Shown here: piece after piece, positions 27,174 to 35,539 of the stretch
How the letters are laid out: each line of letters starts with the position of its first letter
How positions within the stretch are numbered: position 1 is the stretch's first letter
Assembly (NCBI GenBank): GCA_945787295.1
Contig: CALZHQ010000002.1
Span: 1-64,000, forward strand
DNA length: 64,000 bases
Source of the DNA: an uncultured Desulfuromonadales bacterium
GTDB lineage: Bacteria; Desulfobacterota; Desulfuromonadia; Desulfuromonadales; Geopsychrobacteraceae
Reading direction: 5' to 3'
Notes under the pieces: model-generated
What the model was told of the DNA's origin: nothing
The model's database searches: none
The model's input: only the letters and a program-made list of their open reading frames with translations
Made by a program: the position numbers and the translations under genes

Positions 27174-27359
27174 TTGTTAATTCGCGTTCGTCACAGTACA
27201 GGAAAAATTGAGCAGGTTGCACCGCGCAAACTGCAAAAGCTGATAGATAGAAGAAAAATAGTACAATTCATGCGCTCGACCGGTTGGGTGACCGTCGGAA
27301 TTGATCCGATCCGAAATCCCGTGGTCGGTGAATATTCAGGCCCTGAAAGAAGAAATTAA
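27174..27359 (+). CDS. Small GPERR-motif protein, paralogue 2
   Basis: 61 residues with a TTG start (GGAAGG seven bases upstream). It begins MLIRVRHSTGKIEQVAPRKL, aligning end to end with paralogue 1, and keeps FMRSTGWVTVGIDPIR and YSGPERRN. A terminator follows at 27383. The 91-base gap to paralogue 1 holds no obvious terminator, so the two may share a transcript. Confidence 0.75.
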   Translation: MLIRVRHSTGKIEQVAPRKLQKLIDRRKIVQFMRSTGWVTVGIDPIRNPVVGEYSGPERRN

Positions 27360-27382
27360 GCTTTGCCTCCTGTTCAAATATA

Positions 27383-27406
27383 AACCGGCTTAAGCCGGTT
27401 TTTTTA
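27383..27406 (+). terminator. Intrinsic terminator after paralogue 2
   Basis: The self-complementary stem AACCGGCTTAAGCCGGTT is followed by a run of T residues. It closes the operon that begins with the BioD-like gene. Confidence 0.8.
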
Positions 27407-27545
27407 GTTATGTAAGAAATTGTTTTGGAACTCCTGGGATTAATTTGGTTAAATTAAGTGGCTGATATTTAGGTGTTTTTTTTAGCTAGGCCTTTGCCCC
27501 GCTGCTGATTGATGCTATCCTGTCAACAGTAAAAGGAGGTAAGCG

Positions 27546-27749
27546 ATGAAAGACGTCCCGGTTGTTTATCAAGATGGTATGATGGATATGGTTGAGCCTA
27601 ATATATTGCAGGGCCTGATTGAAAACGATAGCATCGTCAAGTTTCAGCGAGCTGATGGGTGGGTCTATCCTGGGATTGATCCTGTTCGTCGTTTCGCTCA
27701 TCGCACCTACCAAGGTCCAGAACGGCGGATGATACACGCATTATATTAG
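27546..27749 (+). CDS. Small GPERR-motif protein, paralogue 3
   Basis: 67 residues with a strong AAGGAGGT site. It is more divergent at the N-terminus (MKDVPVVYQDGMMDMVEP) but keeps the core FQRADGWVYPGIDPVRR and YQGPERR. It sits between two terminators with its own likely promoter (TTGCCC, 16 bases, TATCCT at about 27493-27520), so it can be expressed separately from the first two. Function unknown. Confidence 0.78.
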   Translation: MKDVPVVYQDGMMDMVEPNILQGLIENDSIVKFQRADGWVYPGIDPVRRFAHRTYQGPERRMIHALY

Positions 27750-27774
27750 CGGTAGTAACAGCCTCATTATTTCA

Positions 27775-27808
27775 AAAGCCCATCCAATCAGGATGGGCTT
27801 TTTTTTAC
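27775..27808. terminator. Bidirectional terminator
   Basis: AAAGCCCATCC and GGATGGGCTTT surround a five-base loop and are flanked by A and T runs, so it can stop transcripts of both paralogue 3 (plus) and the DUF3014 gene (minus), which ends within it. Confidence 0.85.
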
Positions 27809-28656
27809 GGCTGCAGATTGACCAGCTGCTGACGATAGCTTTTTAAGATCTTTTTGACTTTTAGGCGATGCTCCGGTCCGATGCGCAGCAGGACTTTTTG
27901 CCCTGAAGAGAGCTTCTCAAGCAAAGGATCGGCAAAAGTGAAAAGAACGGACGGTTGAGCAAGTGGCATCGGCTCCGCCGGGGTTGGGGTCTCCAGCAGG
28001 TGGTCAATGACATTAACGAGGCGATCGTTAAAATAGGAATTTTTATACCCCAACTGTTCATATGCTGTTTGGAACAATGGGTAGAAGTAAACGTAAATTT
28101 TTACGACCAATTCCTGATTGAGGGCCTCCAGGAGTTGCACGTGGGTATTGTAGCGTTCTCGATTTCGACGGCTGGTCTGGGGGGAGTCGGCAGTCCCTGA
28201 AGTGATAAAACGTCCTTTGGGCGAAGCTACCGGCAGATGAGCCCGGGGCAACCGTTTTTCCGGGAGGTTGTCGATGGTGGTGACCAACTTTTGAATGAAG
28301 TTTTCGCTCAGAATTAATGCGAACAGAGTTTTCTTCAGTTTCAAGCCGGTCAGCGCTTCTTGAATGCTTTTATCGCTCTGCTGGACCGGTGGTAGTTCCT
28401 CCGGCAGGGTAGGGACCGCTGCGGCGATTTCCTGCTGCTGTTCTTCTTCCGGCTCTGCGTCTGTGCTCGGCTTTTGCGGTGGCACCGGGACGGGGTAGTG
28501 AACGATCGGCTGTTTGTCAGGTAAACTTGGCGTTTCAACCTCTGCCGGCGGGGTGATCGGTTGCTCTGGCTGCGGACTCTGCTTCAAAAAGATTGTCAGT
28601 GCCAGTACTGATATGATAATGACGAGTGCGAAAATCAGTAAATTGATTTTTTTCAT
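27805..28656 (-). CDS. DUF3014 family membrane-anchored protein
   Basis: 283 residues: an N-terminal membrane segment (about 5-24), a proline/glutamate-rich periplasmic linker (about 27-95) and a C-terminal domain (about 100-283) containing LPRAHLPVASPKGRF, a motif I associate with DUF3014. No function is established for the family. It is transcribed alone and ends in a bidirectional terminator. Confidence 0.82.
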   Translation of the reverse strand: MKKINLLIFALVIIISVLALTIFLKQSPQPEQPITPPAEVETPSLPDKQPIVHYPVPVPPQKPSTDAEPEEEQQQEIAAAVPTLPEELPPVQQSDKSIQEALTGLKLKKTLFALILSENFIQKLVTTIDNLPEKRLPRAHLPVASPKGRFITSGTADSPQTSRRNRERYNTHVQLLEALNQELVVKIYVYFYPLFQTAYEQLGYKNSYFNDRLVNVIDHLLETPTPAEPMPLAQPSVLFTFADPLLEKLSSGQKVLLRIGPEHRLKVKKILKSYRQQLVNLQP

Positions 28657-28798
28657 TTAACGGCCTCCGGTAACATGTCTTGTTTATTATGGCCTGATTC
28701 GTTTCACTTTTCTACCTGATATTATTAGCATATTTATTTGGTGACGGTTCGTTGTCAGGCCAAATTGAGAAAAATACTTACAGGATTGATATCTCTGA

Positions 28799-29692
28799 AT
28801 GCACATCGTCAAACAAGAAATAGAACGCCACCTGCCTCTGGGTGAGGAAAGCAGGCGTTTGTTCCATGGTCGCGGCCATTGTTTTCCGGGCTATGACGAT
28901 CTGTTGATTGACTGGTTTAGTCCGATCGTCTTGGTGAGCCTTTATCGACCACGAACAGAAGACTGGTTGTCTGAACTTGTCACTCTCATCAATGAGCAAA
29001 TTGAGGATATGGAAGGTATTGTTCTGCAAGAGCGTTTTTTGACAGATGGCCCGGTACGTTTGCTTTGGGGAAAGAAACCTGAACAAGTTAATGCCGTGGA
29101 AGCTGGCTTACGATTTCGTCTGCGTTTGGGGGAAGCTCAGAATATCGGCTTTTTCCCAGACATGGCTGGCGGACGAGCGTTGGTCAACAAACTTTCCGCA
29201 GGAAAACGTGTACTGAACCTGTTTGCCTATACCTGCAGTTTTTCCGTAGCCGCGTTTGCCGGCACGGCCGAGCAGATAGTTAATCTGGATATGAATCGTG
29301 GGGCCCTGGAACTGGGGAAATTTAATCATCAATTGAATCAGCAGGATTTGCGCCGAGTCAGTTTTTTGTCGCTGGAATTTTTCCGCAGCATGAGCCGATT
29401 GCGGCGCTTGGCTCCATTTGAAGTGATTATTTGCGATCCTCCCGCTTACCAAGGGAAAAGCTTTAAAGCTGAGCGTGACTGGCCAAAATTATTACGCAAA
29501 ATCCCTGATCTCCTGGCGCCGGGGGGAGATTTTATCGCTTGTCTCAACGGCCCGCACCTGCCACCGGAATTTCTGCTCGAACTATTTGCCGAGCTGCGAC
29601 CTGAAATGAAATTGCAGCAGAAACTACAGCCTGGAGATGATTTTCCTGAAACCGATCCAGAGCGCGGGGTATGGATTTTTCACTATCGCTGA
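28799..29692 (+). CDS. SAM-dependent methyltransferase (RlmI/RlmK-like)
   Basis: 297-residue class I methyltransferase. Motif I is seen in VLNLFAYTCSFSVAAFAG, an acidic motif II in VNLDMNRGALELGKFN, and motif IV in DPPAYQGKSF. These match the C-terminal domain of 23S rRNA cytosine methyltransferases of the RlmI type. It lacks the N-terminal PUA domain of RlmI, so the substrate is uncertain. Convergent with the GAF gene, nine bases away. Confidence 0.85.
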   Translation: MHIVKQEIERHLPLGEESRRLFHGRGHCFPGYDDLLIDWFSPIVLVSLYRPRTEDWLSELVTLINEQIEDMEGIVLQERFLTDGPVRLLWGKKPEQVNAVEAGLRFRLRLGEAQNIGFFPDMAGGRALVNKLSAGKRVLNLFAYTCSFSVAAFAGTAEQIVNLDMNRGALELGKFNHQLNQQDLRRVSFLSLEFFRSMSRLRRLAPFEVIICDPPAYQGKSFKAERDWPKLLRKIPDLLAPGGDFIACLNGPHLPPEFLLELFAELRPEMKLQQKLQPGDDFPETDPERGVWIFHYR

Positions 29693-29701
29693 GAAGAATT
29701 G

Positions 29702-30691
29702 TCAGCCCTTGACGAGATTGACCGGTTTCAGCGTCGCACCATTGTTGCGTCGCAACAGATGGATCTGCCCAACTTTTTCCAGTTGCAATTGAGAGTGGGT
29801 CGCTAGCTGACTTAAATAGAGGAGGTCGTGTTCGGTAAATGGAGTTTTGGGCGGGTGACCGCTCAGCAGCATAACTCCGGCGACACGATTGTTCAGATGC
29901 AATGGCACTGAGATTAAGCCGGGCAGCTTTAGCAATTCGTTTTCTTCCGCAACGGTCAGTTCCGCCAGGCCGCGAGATAATCGGTCAGGGACCAAGACCG
30001 GCTTGCCGCGCTGGGCGATAACCTGAATCAGCCCGCTCGGCAGCTGTTTTGCGTAACGGTTGCTAAGTTCGGTCGGTACCTTTTGACTTAGTTTTATAGC
30101 CAGGGCCTCGCCACTGCGGTTAAAGAGGGCAATCAAGCCATTGCCGGCCTGCAGCTCAGTGGTTGCCGCATCCAGCATAATGCGGAAGATTTCTTCAACC
30201 TGATCTGCTTCAGCCATCCGCTTAATATTTTCGGTTAATGACTTGAGGCGATGCAGGGCCTGATTGAGTGAGCGATTTTTGCTCTCAAGTTCCAGTAGCA
30301 GATTGTCGCGTTCGGAACGTTGCTGAATGTGAGCAAGAGCCCGGCAAAGGGTGTTGAAGAGAATTTCACTGCTGTCTATCGGGCGCAGGATAAAGTCATA
30401 TGCGCCATGGCGGATGGCCTGTAATAGGGTAAAGGACGAGGCGTTATGGGTCAGCAGGATAACTTCTGTTTGCGGCTGAATGGCTTTTGCTTCTTTGAGC
30501 AGGTAGAGGCCGCTTTTGCGAGGCAGATCAGTTTCACTTAAGATGATCGGGAAGCTGTCTTGATCCAGCAGTTTCAGGCAATCTTCACATGAGGACGCCT
30601 GCACAACAGTCATACCATGCTCTTCAAGCATCGAAACCAGGTGCTCACGACGATCTTCTACGTGATCAACAATCAGTATCCGCTCACTCAT
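29702..30691 (-). CDS. Degenerate receiver domain protein with GAF domain
   Basis: 329 residues: a receiver-like domain (about 1-120), a helical linker (about 120-165) and a GAF domain (about 165-310). The receiver lacks key residues. The phosphoacceptor Asp is Glu53 (SETDLP), the acidic pair reads DH instead of DD, and the conserved Lys is Arg in FILRPI. It has no DNA-binding or enzymatic output. It probably senses a ligand through GAF or acts as a phosphorylation-independent adaptor. It lies 58 bases after resB on the same strand. Confidence 0.85.
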   Translation of the reverse strand: MSERILIVDHVEDRREHLVSMLEEHGMTVVQASSCEDCLKLLDQDSFPIILSETDLPRKSGLYLLKEAKAIQPQTEVILLTHNASSFTLLQAIRHGAYDFILRPIDSSEILFNTLCRALAHIQQRSERDNLLLELESKNRSLNQALHRLKSLTENIKRMAEADQVEEIFRIMLDAATTELQAGNGLIALFNRSGEALAIKLSQKVPTELSNRYAKQLPSGLIQVIAQRGKPVLVPDRLSRGLAELTVAEENELLKLPGLISVPLHLNNRVAGVMLLSGHPPKTPFTEHDLLYLSQLATHSQLQLEKVGQIHLLRRNNGATLKPVNLVKG

Positions 30692-30749
30692 AGTCTATTA
30701 GCCCTCTGTAATAAAGGCTGAATGTAAAGCTAAATAGTTGAACTGTCAA

Positions 30750-31796
30750 TCAGATTTCTGGTCGGTCGTGTTGTTTGCGTTTGCGGTAAAAGGAGAAAAG
30801 GGCGAGCAACACCCCGAGAGTCATTAAGCCGCTACCGACTGTAGCCAGTCTTGCACCCGGATCATAATTGACCGTCAGGGAACTGTAGTTGTCATAGGTT
30901 GGTGCCAGCAGGCGAATCTGCACACCTCTTGACTGCAGTCCGCTGGGGACGTGTTCGCGGGCAAAGTACCAACCTCGCCACTGGTCTCCAGATTTGGACA
31001 GGTAGCGCAGTTCGAAGGCCGGGTTGCCGAGACGATCGCTGCGGTAAAGGATTTCTCCATCCGATCTTTTGCTCGCATCGGGAAGAAAGCGGAGGATGTC
31101 CAGTCGGCCGCCGACTGGCAAGTCGATTCGACTGCCAGCGACAAGTTCAATTGAGCGGATGCCGGGCAGCGAGGCCCGGAAGCCAACCGGTTGCTGACCG
31201 AAGGAGACCGGTGTGACAACTATTCCGTTATGCAGCAGTGGCTGGTTGATCTGCGTTTTACCGTTGAACAATAATTCATCGCCACGCAGCAGGCTGACTT
31301 CGCTAATCATATCGCGCGGTGGGCCATTCGGCACCATGATCGGTTTAAAGCTGTCAACCCGCAGAAAATGGCCGGGCCAGTTCGGTAGAGGTGTTACTTC
31401 ACCGATCCGGAACTGCATGCCGTTGTGCCGCCAGCCTGCGGCACTGCCCCAGAGGTAGGCGATCAGGACCAGCACGACTCCCAGGTGCAGGAGATACTCG
31501 CCACTTTTCCGCCAGCGGCTGCGGAACTGCCAGAGCCAGTCGATAAAGCAGCAGACGGTGTTCAGGCCGAACAAGACAGTCAGAACCGCCGCCAGGTAGA
31601 ACCACCAGGTCTTATCGAGGTTAGCTGACGCGATCTGCTGTAACCAGTCCCCGGCGGCCATCCGGTCCATCGGGCCGAAAATTCGATTATTGTAAGGGAT
31701 CAGCAGGGACCCCCCCATCAACAGCATCGTGACGGCCGACGCCAGGTAGATGGCCAGTTTCAATGAACAGCATATATTCCAGAATCGATGCAGCAT
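30750..31796 (-). CDS. resB: Cytochrome c biogenesis protein ResB
   Basis: Membrane component of the system II haem handling complex, which exports haem and ligates it to CxxCH motifs. 348 residues with four membrane segments (about 13-33, 66-87, 95-117 and near the C-terminus) and a large periplasmic domain between the third and fourth. It is shorter than many ResB proteins (450 or more residues), as in the Geobacter-type split forms. It follows resC by six bases. Confidence 0.88.
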   Translation of the reverse strand: MLHRFWNICCSLKLAIYLASAVTMLLMGGSLLIPYNNRIFGPMDRMAAGDWLQQIASANLDKTWWFYLAAVLTVLFGLNTVCCFIDWLWQFRSRWRKSGEYLLHLGVVLVLIAYLWGSAAGWRHNGMQFRIGEVTPLPNWPGHFLRVDSFKPIMVPNGPPRDMISEVSLLRGDELLFNGKTQINQPLLHNGIVVTPVSFGQQPVGFRASLPGIRSIELVAGSRIDLPVGGRLDILRFLPDASKRSDGEILYRSDRLGNPAFELRYLSKSGDQWRGWYFAREHVPSGLQSRGVQIRLLAPTYDNYSSLTVNYDPGARLATVGSGLMTLGVLLALFSFYRKRKQHDRPEI

Positions 31797-31802
31797 CAGT
31801 GG

Positions 31803-32609
31803 TTACTCCAGGGGGTGGTTGCTTTCCAGCAACAGACCGATGCCGAGATAGGTGAAGAGCACCACGCCGAAACCGGCAATCGACAGTAGCGCATAGCCGG
31901 TCCCCTGCCAGCGGCGAACGAATTTGGCGTGACACATGCCGGCGTAAAACAGCCAGACGAGGAATGACCAGACCCCTTTGATGTTCCAGGAGAAATAGTA
32001 TCCCCAGGCCCAGTAGGCCCAGATTCCACCGACCACCAAGCAGAGAGTAAAGAGAGCGAAGCCGAGAAAAATGGCTTCCTCGTTGAGCTTTCTCAAGGTT
32101 GTCAATGGCGGGAGCTGCTGATGCGGCAGATAGCGCTGCAGCAGGTAGAGCACGCCGAGGGAAAAGGCCATGGCAAAAAAGGCATAGCCGAGAAAGGAAA
32201 AAACGATATGCAGGCTGAAGAACGGCGTATCCAGGGCTGGCACCAGGGTTGGTAGCGCTGCATCACGCCTGAGGGCAACGAACAGTAAGCTTAAGTTGAG
32301 AAACATGACAAACAGACCACTGGCTGCTATTCGATAACGGAATTCAAAATAGAGATAGCAGGCGGCCAGCGCCCAACTGAAGAAGAACAGGGTGGAGAAG
32401 AGGTTGGTCACAGGCAGAAAGCCGGCTAGATTCCAGCGCCAGATCAAACAGGCACTTTGCAGCAGAAAGCCGATGACAATACAGGCTTGGGCCGAGCGCT
32501 GCAGCCAGCGTTTTTTGAAAATAATCAGCAGCAAGTAGCCTAGAACTGCAAGGCTGTAAACCAGTGTGGCAGATTGTAGCAAGTGTAGGTTGGTCACAGT
32601 AAAACTCAT
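31803..32609 (-). CDS. resC: Cytochrome c biogenesis protein ResC/CcsA
   Basis: 268-residue polytopic protein with about eight membrane helices and the haem-handling WWD-like segment (IWAYWAWGYYFSWNIKGVWSF), flanked by conserved histidines in DTPFFSLHIVF and MCHAKF. It partners ResB. The window encodes many c-type cytochromes (cbb3 subunits, tetraheme and multiheme proteins) that would need this system. It is divergent from bioW. Confidence 0.92.
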   Translation of the reverse strand: MSFTVTNLHLLQSATLVYSLAVLGYLLLIIFKKRWLQRSAQACIVIGFLLQSACLIWRWNLAGFLPVTNLFSTLFFFSWALAACYLYFEFRYRIAASGLFVMFLNLSLLFVALRRDAALPTLVPALDTPFFSLHIVFSFLGYAFFAMAFSLGVLYLLQRYLPHQQLPPLTTLRKLNEEAIFLGFALFTLCLVVGGIWAYWAWGYYFSWNIKGVWSFLVWLFYAGMCHAKFVRRWQGTGYALLSIAGFGVVLFTYLGIGLLLESNHPLE

Positions 32610-32679
32610 TTGTCAGAAAAAAAGATGTTTAGATCCGTTTGGAAATTAACATGCTGCAGAGGAAAAGTGAACTGCCAGT

Positions 32680-32711
32680 TGGTAAACCGGAGGACTTCGG
32701 TTGGTTGACAG
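32680..32711 (+). promoter_or_regulatory. BirA-type biotin operator
   Basis: TGGTAAACC, 14 bases, then GGTTGACAG. This matches the known bacterial BirA operator (TTGTAAACC, N14 or N15, GGTTTACAA) with one mismatch in the left half and two in the right. It lies 29 bases before bioW and its right half overlaps the -35 box, so biotin-bound BirA would block transcription. Confidence 0.75.
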
Positions 32712-32733
32712 GCGTCTGTTGAAATGATAATTT
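32705..32733 (+). promoter_or_regulatory. Putative sigma70 promoter of the bioW operon
   Basis: A perfect TTGACA (32705-32710) is followed after 15 bases by GATAAT (32726-32731), or after 17 by TAATTT. The start of transcription would fall at about 32738, only a few bases from the bioW ATG at 32741. Confidence 0.55.
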
Positions 32734-32740
32734 CGCCGCC

Positions 32741-33547
32741 ATGTCTGAACTACTAAACAGTTTGAGAATGCGTGCTGAGCTGGATGGCAAGCATATTTCA
32801 GGAGCCGAACGGTTGCTCGGAACTGCAGAGTTGGAGTCGGTTGCTGTCGAGATGCTGCAACGGGCATTGCAGCACCCACGTGGCCAGGCGGAGCGGATCA
32901 GTTTTCGGGTTGAACCGATAGAGGCGAATCAATGTCAGATGGGCCGGTTGCCGGATCTTTACAATAATCAAGTTTACAGCTGGCAACAGGGCCGCGAGTT
33001 AGCCAGGGAGATTTTGACCTCCTGCCGGGTTGCGCAATCTGCCATTGAGCGCGCGATGCACGACCTGGCCGCTGGAGCTGCTCCAGACGGGCAGAGCATG
33101 CGCGGAGCCATGCTGGTCGATGCTGATACCGGAGAGCGTTTGGAAAATGACCCTTTCCGAGGTGTCAGGGTCAGCCGCATGGATTTGACTGCAGATGCTC
33201 GTGAGCAGCTACTGACTGCACTTAGCGTACATGACCTCGATAATCCCCATGTCGTCGAAGCAATGACCTTGGCTGCGAAGGTCGTCAATGCTCCCGCTCT
33301 GGTCGCTGAGCTCTGCTGGTCGGATGATCCCGATTATCTGGCCGGTTATGTCGCTTCCAAGGAGTCGGGTTATCAGCGGATCAGCCAGCTCAAGCCGGTC
33401 GCTGAAGAGCGTGGCGGCCGCGCCTTTTTTATCCGTTCCGGTAAAGAGCGTTTGGCCACTTTGATCAAATGGTTGGAACGTCAGCCGTTTCTGATCAAGC
33501 GGATCGGACGGATCTATCCGCCGCGGCGTTGGAGGGATGCGGGATGA
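32741..33547 (+). CDS. bioW: 6-Carboxyhexanoate-CoA ligase (pimeloyl-CoA synthetase)
   Basis: Activates free pimelate to pimeloyl-CoA for biotin synthesis. 268 residues. Motifs shared with B. subtilis BioW as I recall it are GKHISGAERL near the N-terminus, GVRVSRMD in the middle, and AELCWSDDPDYLAGYVA with GYQRI towards the C-terminus. No ribosome site is visible before the ATG; the predicted promoter suggests a leaderless message. It overlaps bioF by four bases (ATGA). Confidence 0.95.
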   Translation: MSELLNSLRMRAELDGKHISGAERLLGTAELESVAVEMLQRALQHPRGQAERISFRVEPIEANQCQMGRLPDLYNNQVYSWQQGRELAREILTSCRVAQSAIERAMHDLAAGAAPDGQSMRGAMLVDADTGERLENDPFRGVRVSRMDLTADAREQLLTALSVHDLDNPHVVEAMTLAAKVVNAPALVAELCWSDDPDYLAGYVASKESGYQRISQLKPVAEERGGRAFFIRSGKERLATLIKWLERQPFLIKRIGRIYPPRRWRDAG

Positions 33548-34725
33548 AGCAACTGCAGGATTATCTGCGCGAGCTTACCGGGAAAGGTATGCTGCGCAGC
33601 TTGCGTGAAATTGAGTCAGCCCAGGGGCCCCGGGTACAGATCGGCGGGCAAAATTACTTGTTGCTCTGCTCGAACAATTACCTTGGTTTGGCGAATCATC
33701 CGGCCTTGGTTGAGGCCTCCTGCAGGGCAACCAGGGATTATGGTGTCGGTTCTGGTGCCAGTCGGCTGATTTCCGGCAGCATGTCACTGCATCACCGGTT
33801 GGAGGAAAGGGTCGCTGCATTTAAAAGGACAGAGGCAGCTCTGGTTTTTAACACCGGATATGCAGCCAATAATGGCATCATTCAGGGGCTGCTCAGTTCC
33901 GCTGATACGGTATTTTCCGACAGTCTCAATCATGCGTCTATTATCGACGGTTGCCGGCTGTCCGGTGCCCGGATCGTTGTTTATCCTCACAACGATATGG
34001 CTGCGCTGGAAGCTGTTTTGCAGCAGGAAACCGGCAAGCGGAGTGGGCGCTGGCTGATCGTTACTGATGGCGTCTTCAGCATGGATGGTGATGTCGCACC
34101 GTTGACCGAACTGGTGGCATTAAAGCAACGTTTCAACGCCTGGTTGATGGTTGATGATGCCCACGGGGGCGGTGTGTTGGGGGCGACCGGTCGAGGAACG
34201 GCAGAACATTTCAACTGCCTTGAGCAGATCGATTTGCAGATGGGGACTTTCGGTAAGGCTTTCGGTAGTTTTGGCGCCTATCTCGCTGCCCGGCAGGAGG
34301 TGATCGATACGCTGATCAATCGTTCTCGCAGCTTTATTTTTTCCACCAGCCTGCCCCCGGGGGTACTGGCTGCCAATATGGCGGCCATCGATCTGATCGC
34401 TAGCGAAGAGGGCGCCCGCCGCCGTAGCCAACTTGAAGCCAATAGAACGTTGTTCAGCCAGTTATTAGCGGCTGCCGGTTTTGATCTGTGCGGCAGCAGT
34501 ACCCAGATAGTGCCGGTTTTGATCGGCGCGCCGGAACCGACCATGCAGGCCGCAGCGCAACTCTTTACCCGGGGTATTTATCTTAGCGGGATCCGTCCAC
34601 CGACGGTGGCACCGGGAACCTGTCGTTTGCGGGCCACGTTGATGGCTGATCATACTCTGGCGGAAGTCCGACAGGCGGCTCAACAGATGATCGCCGTCGT
34701 GCAGGAGGGACTGGCTGATGCCTGA
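33544..34725 (+). CDS. bioF: 8-Amino-7-oxononanoate synthase
   Basis: PLP enzyme that condenses pimeloyl-CoA or pimeloyl-ACP with L-alanine. 393 residues from the ATG at 33544, which overlaps the bioW stop and has GGAGGG upstream; the longer frame from 33469 lies inside bioW. The PLP lysine is Lys238 in MGTFGKAFGSFG; DGVFSMDGD and DDAHGGGVLG are further family motifs. It overlaps bioH by eight bases. Confidence 0.96.
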   Translation: MKQLQDYLRELTGKGMLRSLREIESAQGPRVQIGGQNYLLLCSNNYLGLANHPALVEASCRATRDYGVGSGASRLISGSMSLHHRLEERVAAFKRTEAALVFNTGYAANNGIIQGLLSSADTVFSDSLNHASIIDGCRLSGARIVVYPHNDMAALEAVLQQETGKRSGRWLIVTDGVFSMDGDVAPLTELVALKQRFNAWLMVDDAHGGGVLGATGRGTAEHFNCLEQIDLQMGTFGKAFGSFGAYLAARQEVIDTLINRSRSFIFSTSLPPGVLAANMAAIDLIASEEGARRRSQLEANRTLFSQLLAAAGFDLCGSSTQIVPVLIGAPEPTMQAAAQLFTRGIYLSGIRPPTVAPGTCRLRATLMADHTLAEVRQAAQQMIAVVQEGLADA

Positions 34726-35539
34726 GTTGCCATCTTTACAGCTTTGCGACCTGCCCTCCGGTCAGAAAATGGCCTGGCGTGAATGGGGGGCCGGGACGCC
34801 ACTCATCATGCTTCATGGCTGGTCAATGTCTTCTGTTGTATTCAGTGAAGTCGCGCCGTTGTTCGCGGGGCACTACCGGGTGCTCTGCCCAGATCTTCCC
34901 GGGCATGGCCAGTCTGAGCCATTAGCTGAATATCAACTATCATCTTTCGCCACTGCGATCGAAGTCTGGGCCGCGCAAGTTGCCGCTGAGAGTACGGCGT
35001 TGCTCGGCTGGTCGCTAGGTGGCCAGGTGGCACTGCAAATGGCGGCAGCCGGTTCTCTGGAGATAGATAAGCTATTACTGATAGCGACGACCCCCCGGTT
35101 TTGTCAAAGTGAGGACTGGCCGTACGGTTTGCCGGTAACGCAACTGAGAGCGTTGGATCGCAATCTCGGCCGCGCTTACGAGAAAACTTTGGGCGATTTT
35201 TTCAACCAGCAGTTTGCTGCAGATGAGTTGACGAAGGAGCGTTATCGTCAAATTCTTGGCTTTGCCGTTCGGCCTGGTCAATTGCCACAGGCGGATCAGG
35301 CACGTAAAGCTTTGACGGTTCTTGGACAGGAAGATTTACGTCAACTTCTAAGTGAAGTGAGACAACCAGCCCTGGTGATGCATGGTGCTCTCGATCAGAT
35401 AATCCCCCTGGGCGCTGGAGAATATCTGGCGGCAGAATTGCCGAATGCTCGATTATGTCGTTTGTCGGATGTTGGCCATGCACCGTTTTTCAGTCAACCA
35501 CGGGAGGCGGTGAAGCAGTGTCTGAGCTTTCTCCAGTAA
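34718..35539 (+). CDS. bioH: Pimeloyl-ACP methyl ester esterase (alpha/beta hydrolase)
   Basis: 273-residue alpha/beta hydrolase with nucleophile Ser99 in GWSLGG, an acid in HGALDQIIP and a histidine in VGHAPFF. BioH removes the methyl group from pimeloyl-ACP methyl ester at the end of the BioC pathway. The family is broad, but position between bioF and bioC makes the biotin role likely. It overlaps bioC. Confidence 0.88.
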   Translation: MPELPSLQLCDLPSGQKMAWREWGAGTPLIMLHGWSMSSVVFSEVAPLFAGHYRVLCPDLPGHGQSEPLAEYQLSSFATAIEVWAAQVAAESTALLGWSLGGQVALQMAAAGSLEIDKLLLIATTPRFCQSEDWPYGLPVTQLRALDRNLGRAYEKTLGDFFNQQFAADELTKERYRQILGFAVRPGQLPQADQARKALTVLGQEDLRQLLSEVRQPALVMHGALDQIIPLGAGEYLAAELPNARLCRLSDVGHAPFFSQPREAVKQCLSFLQ

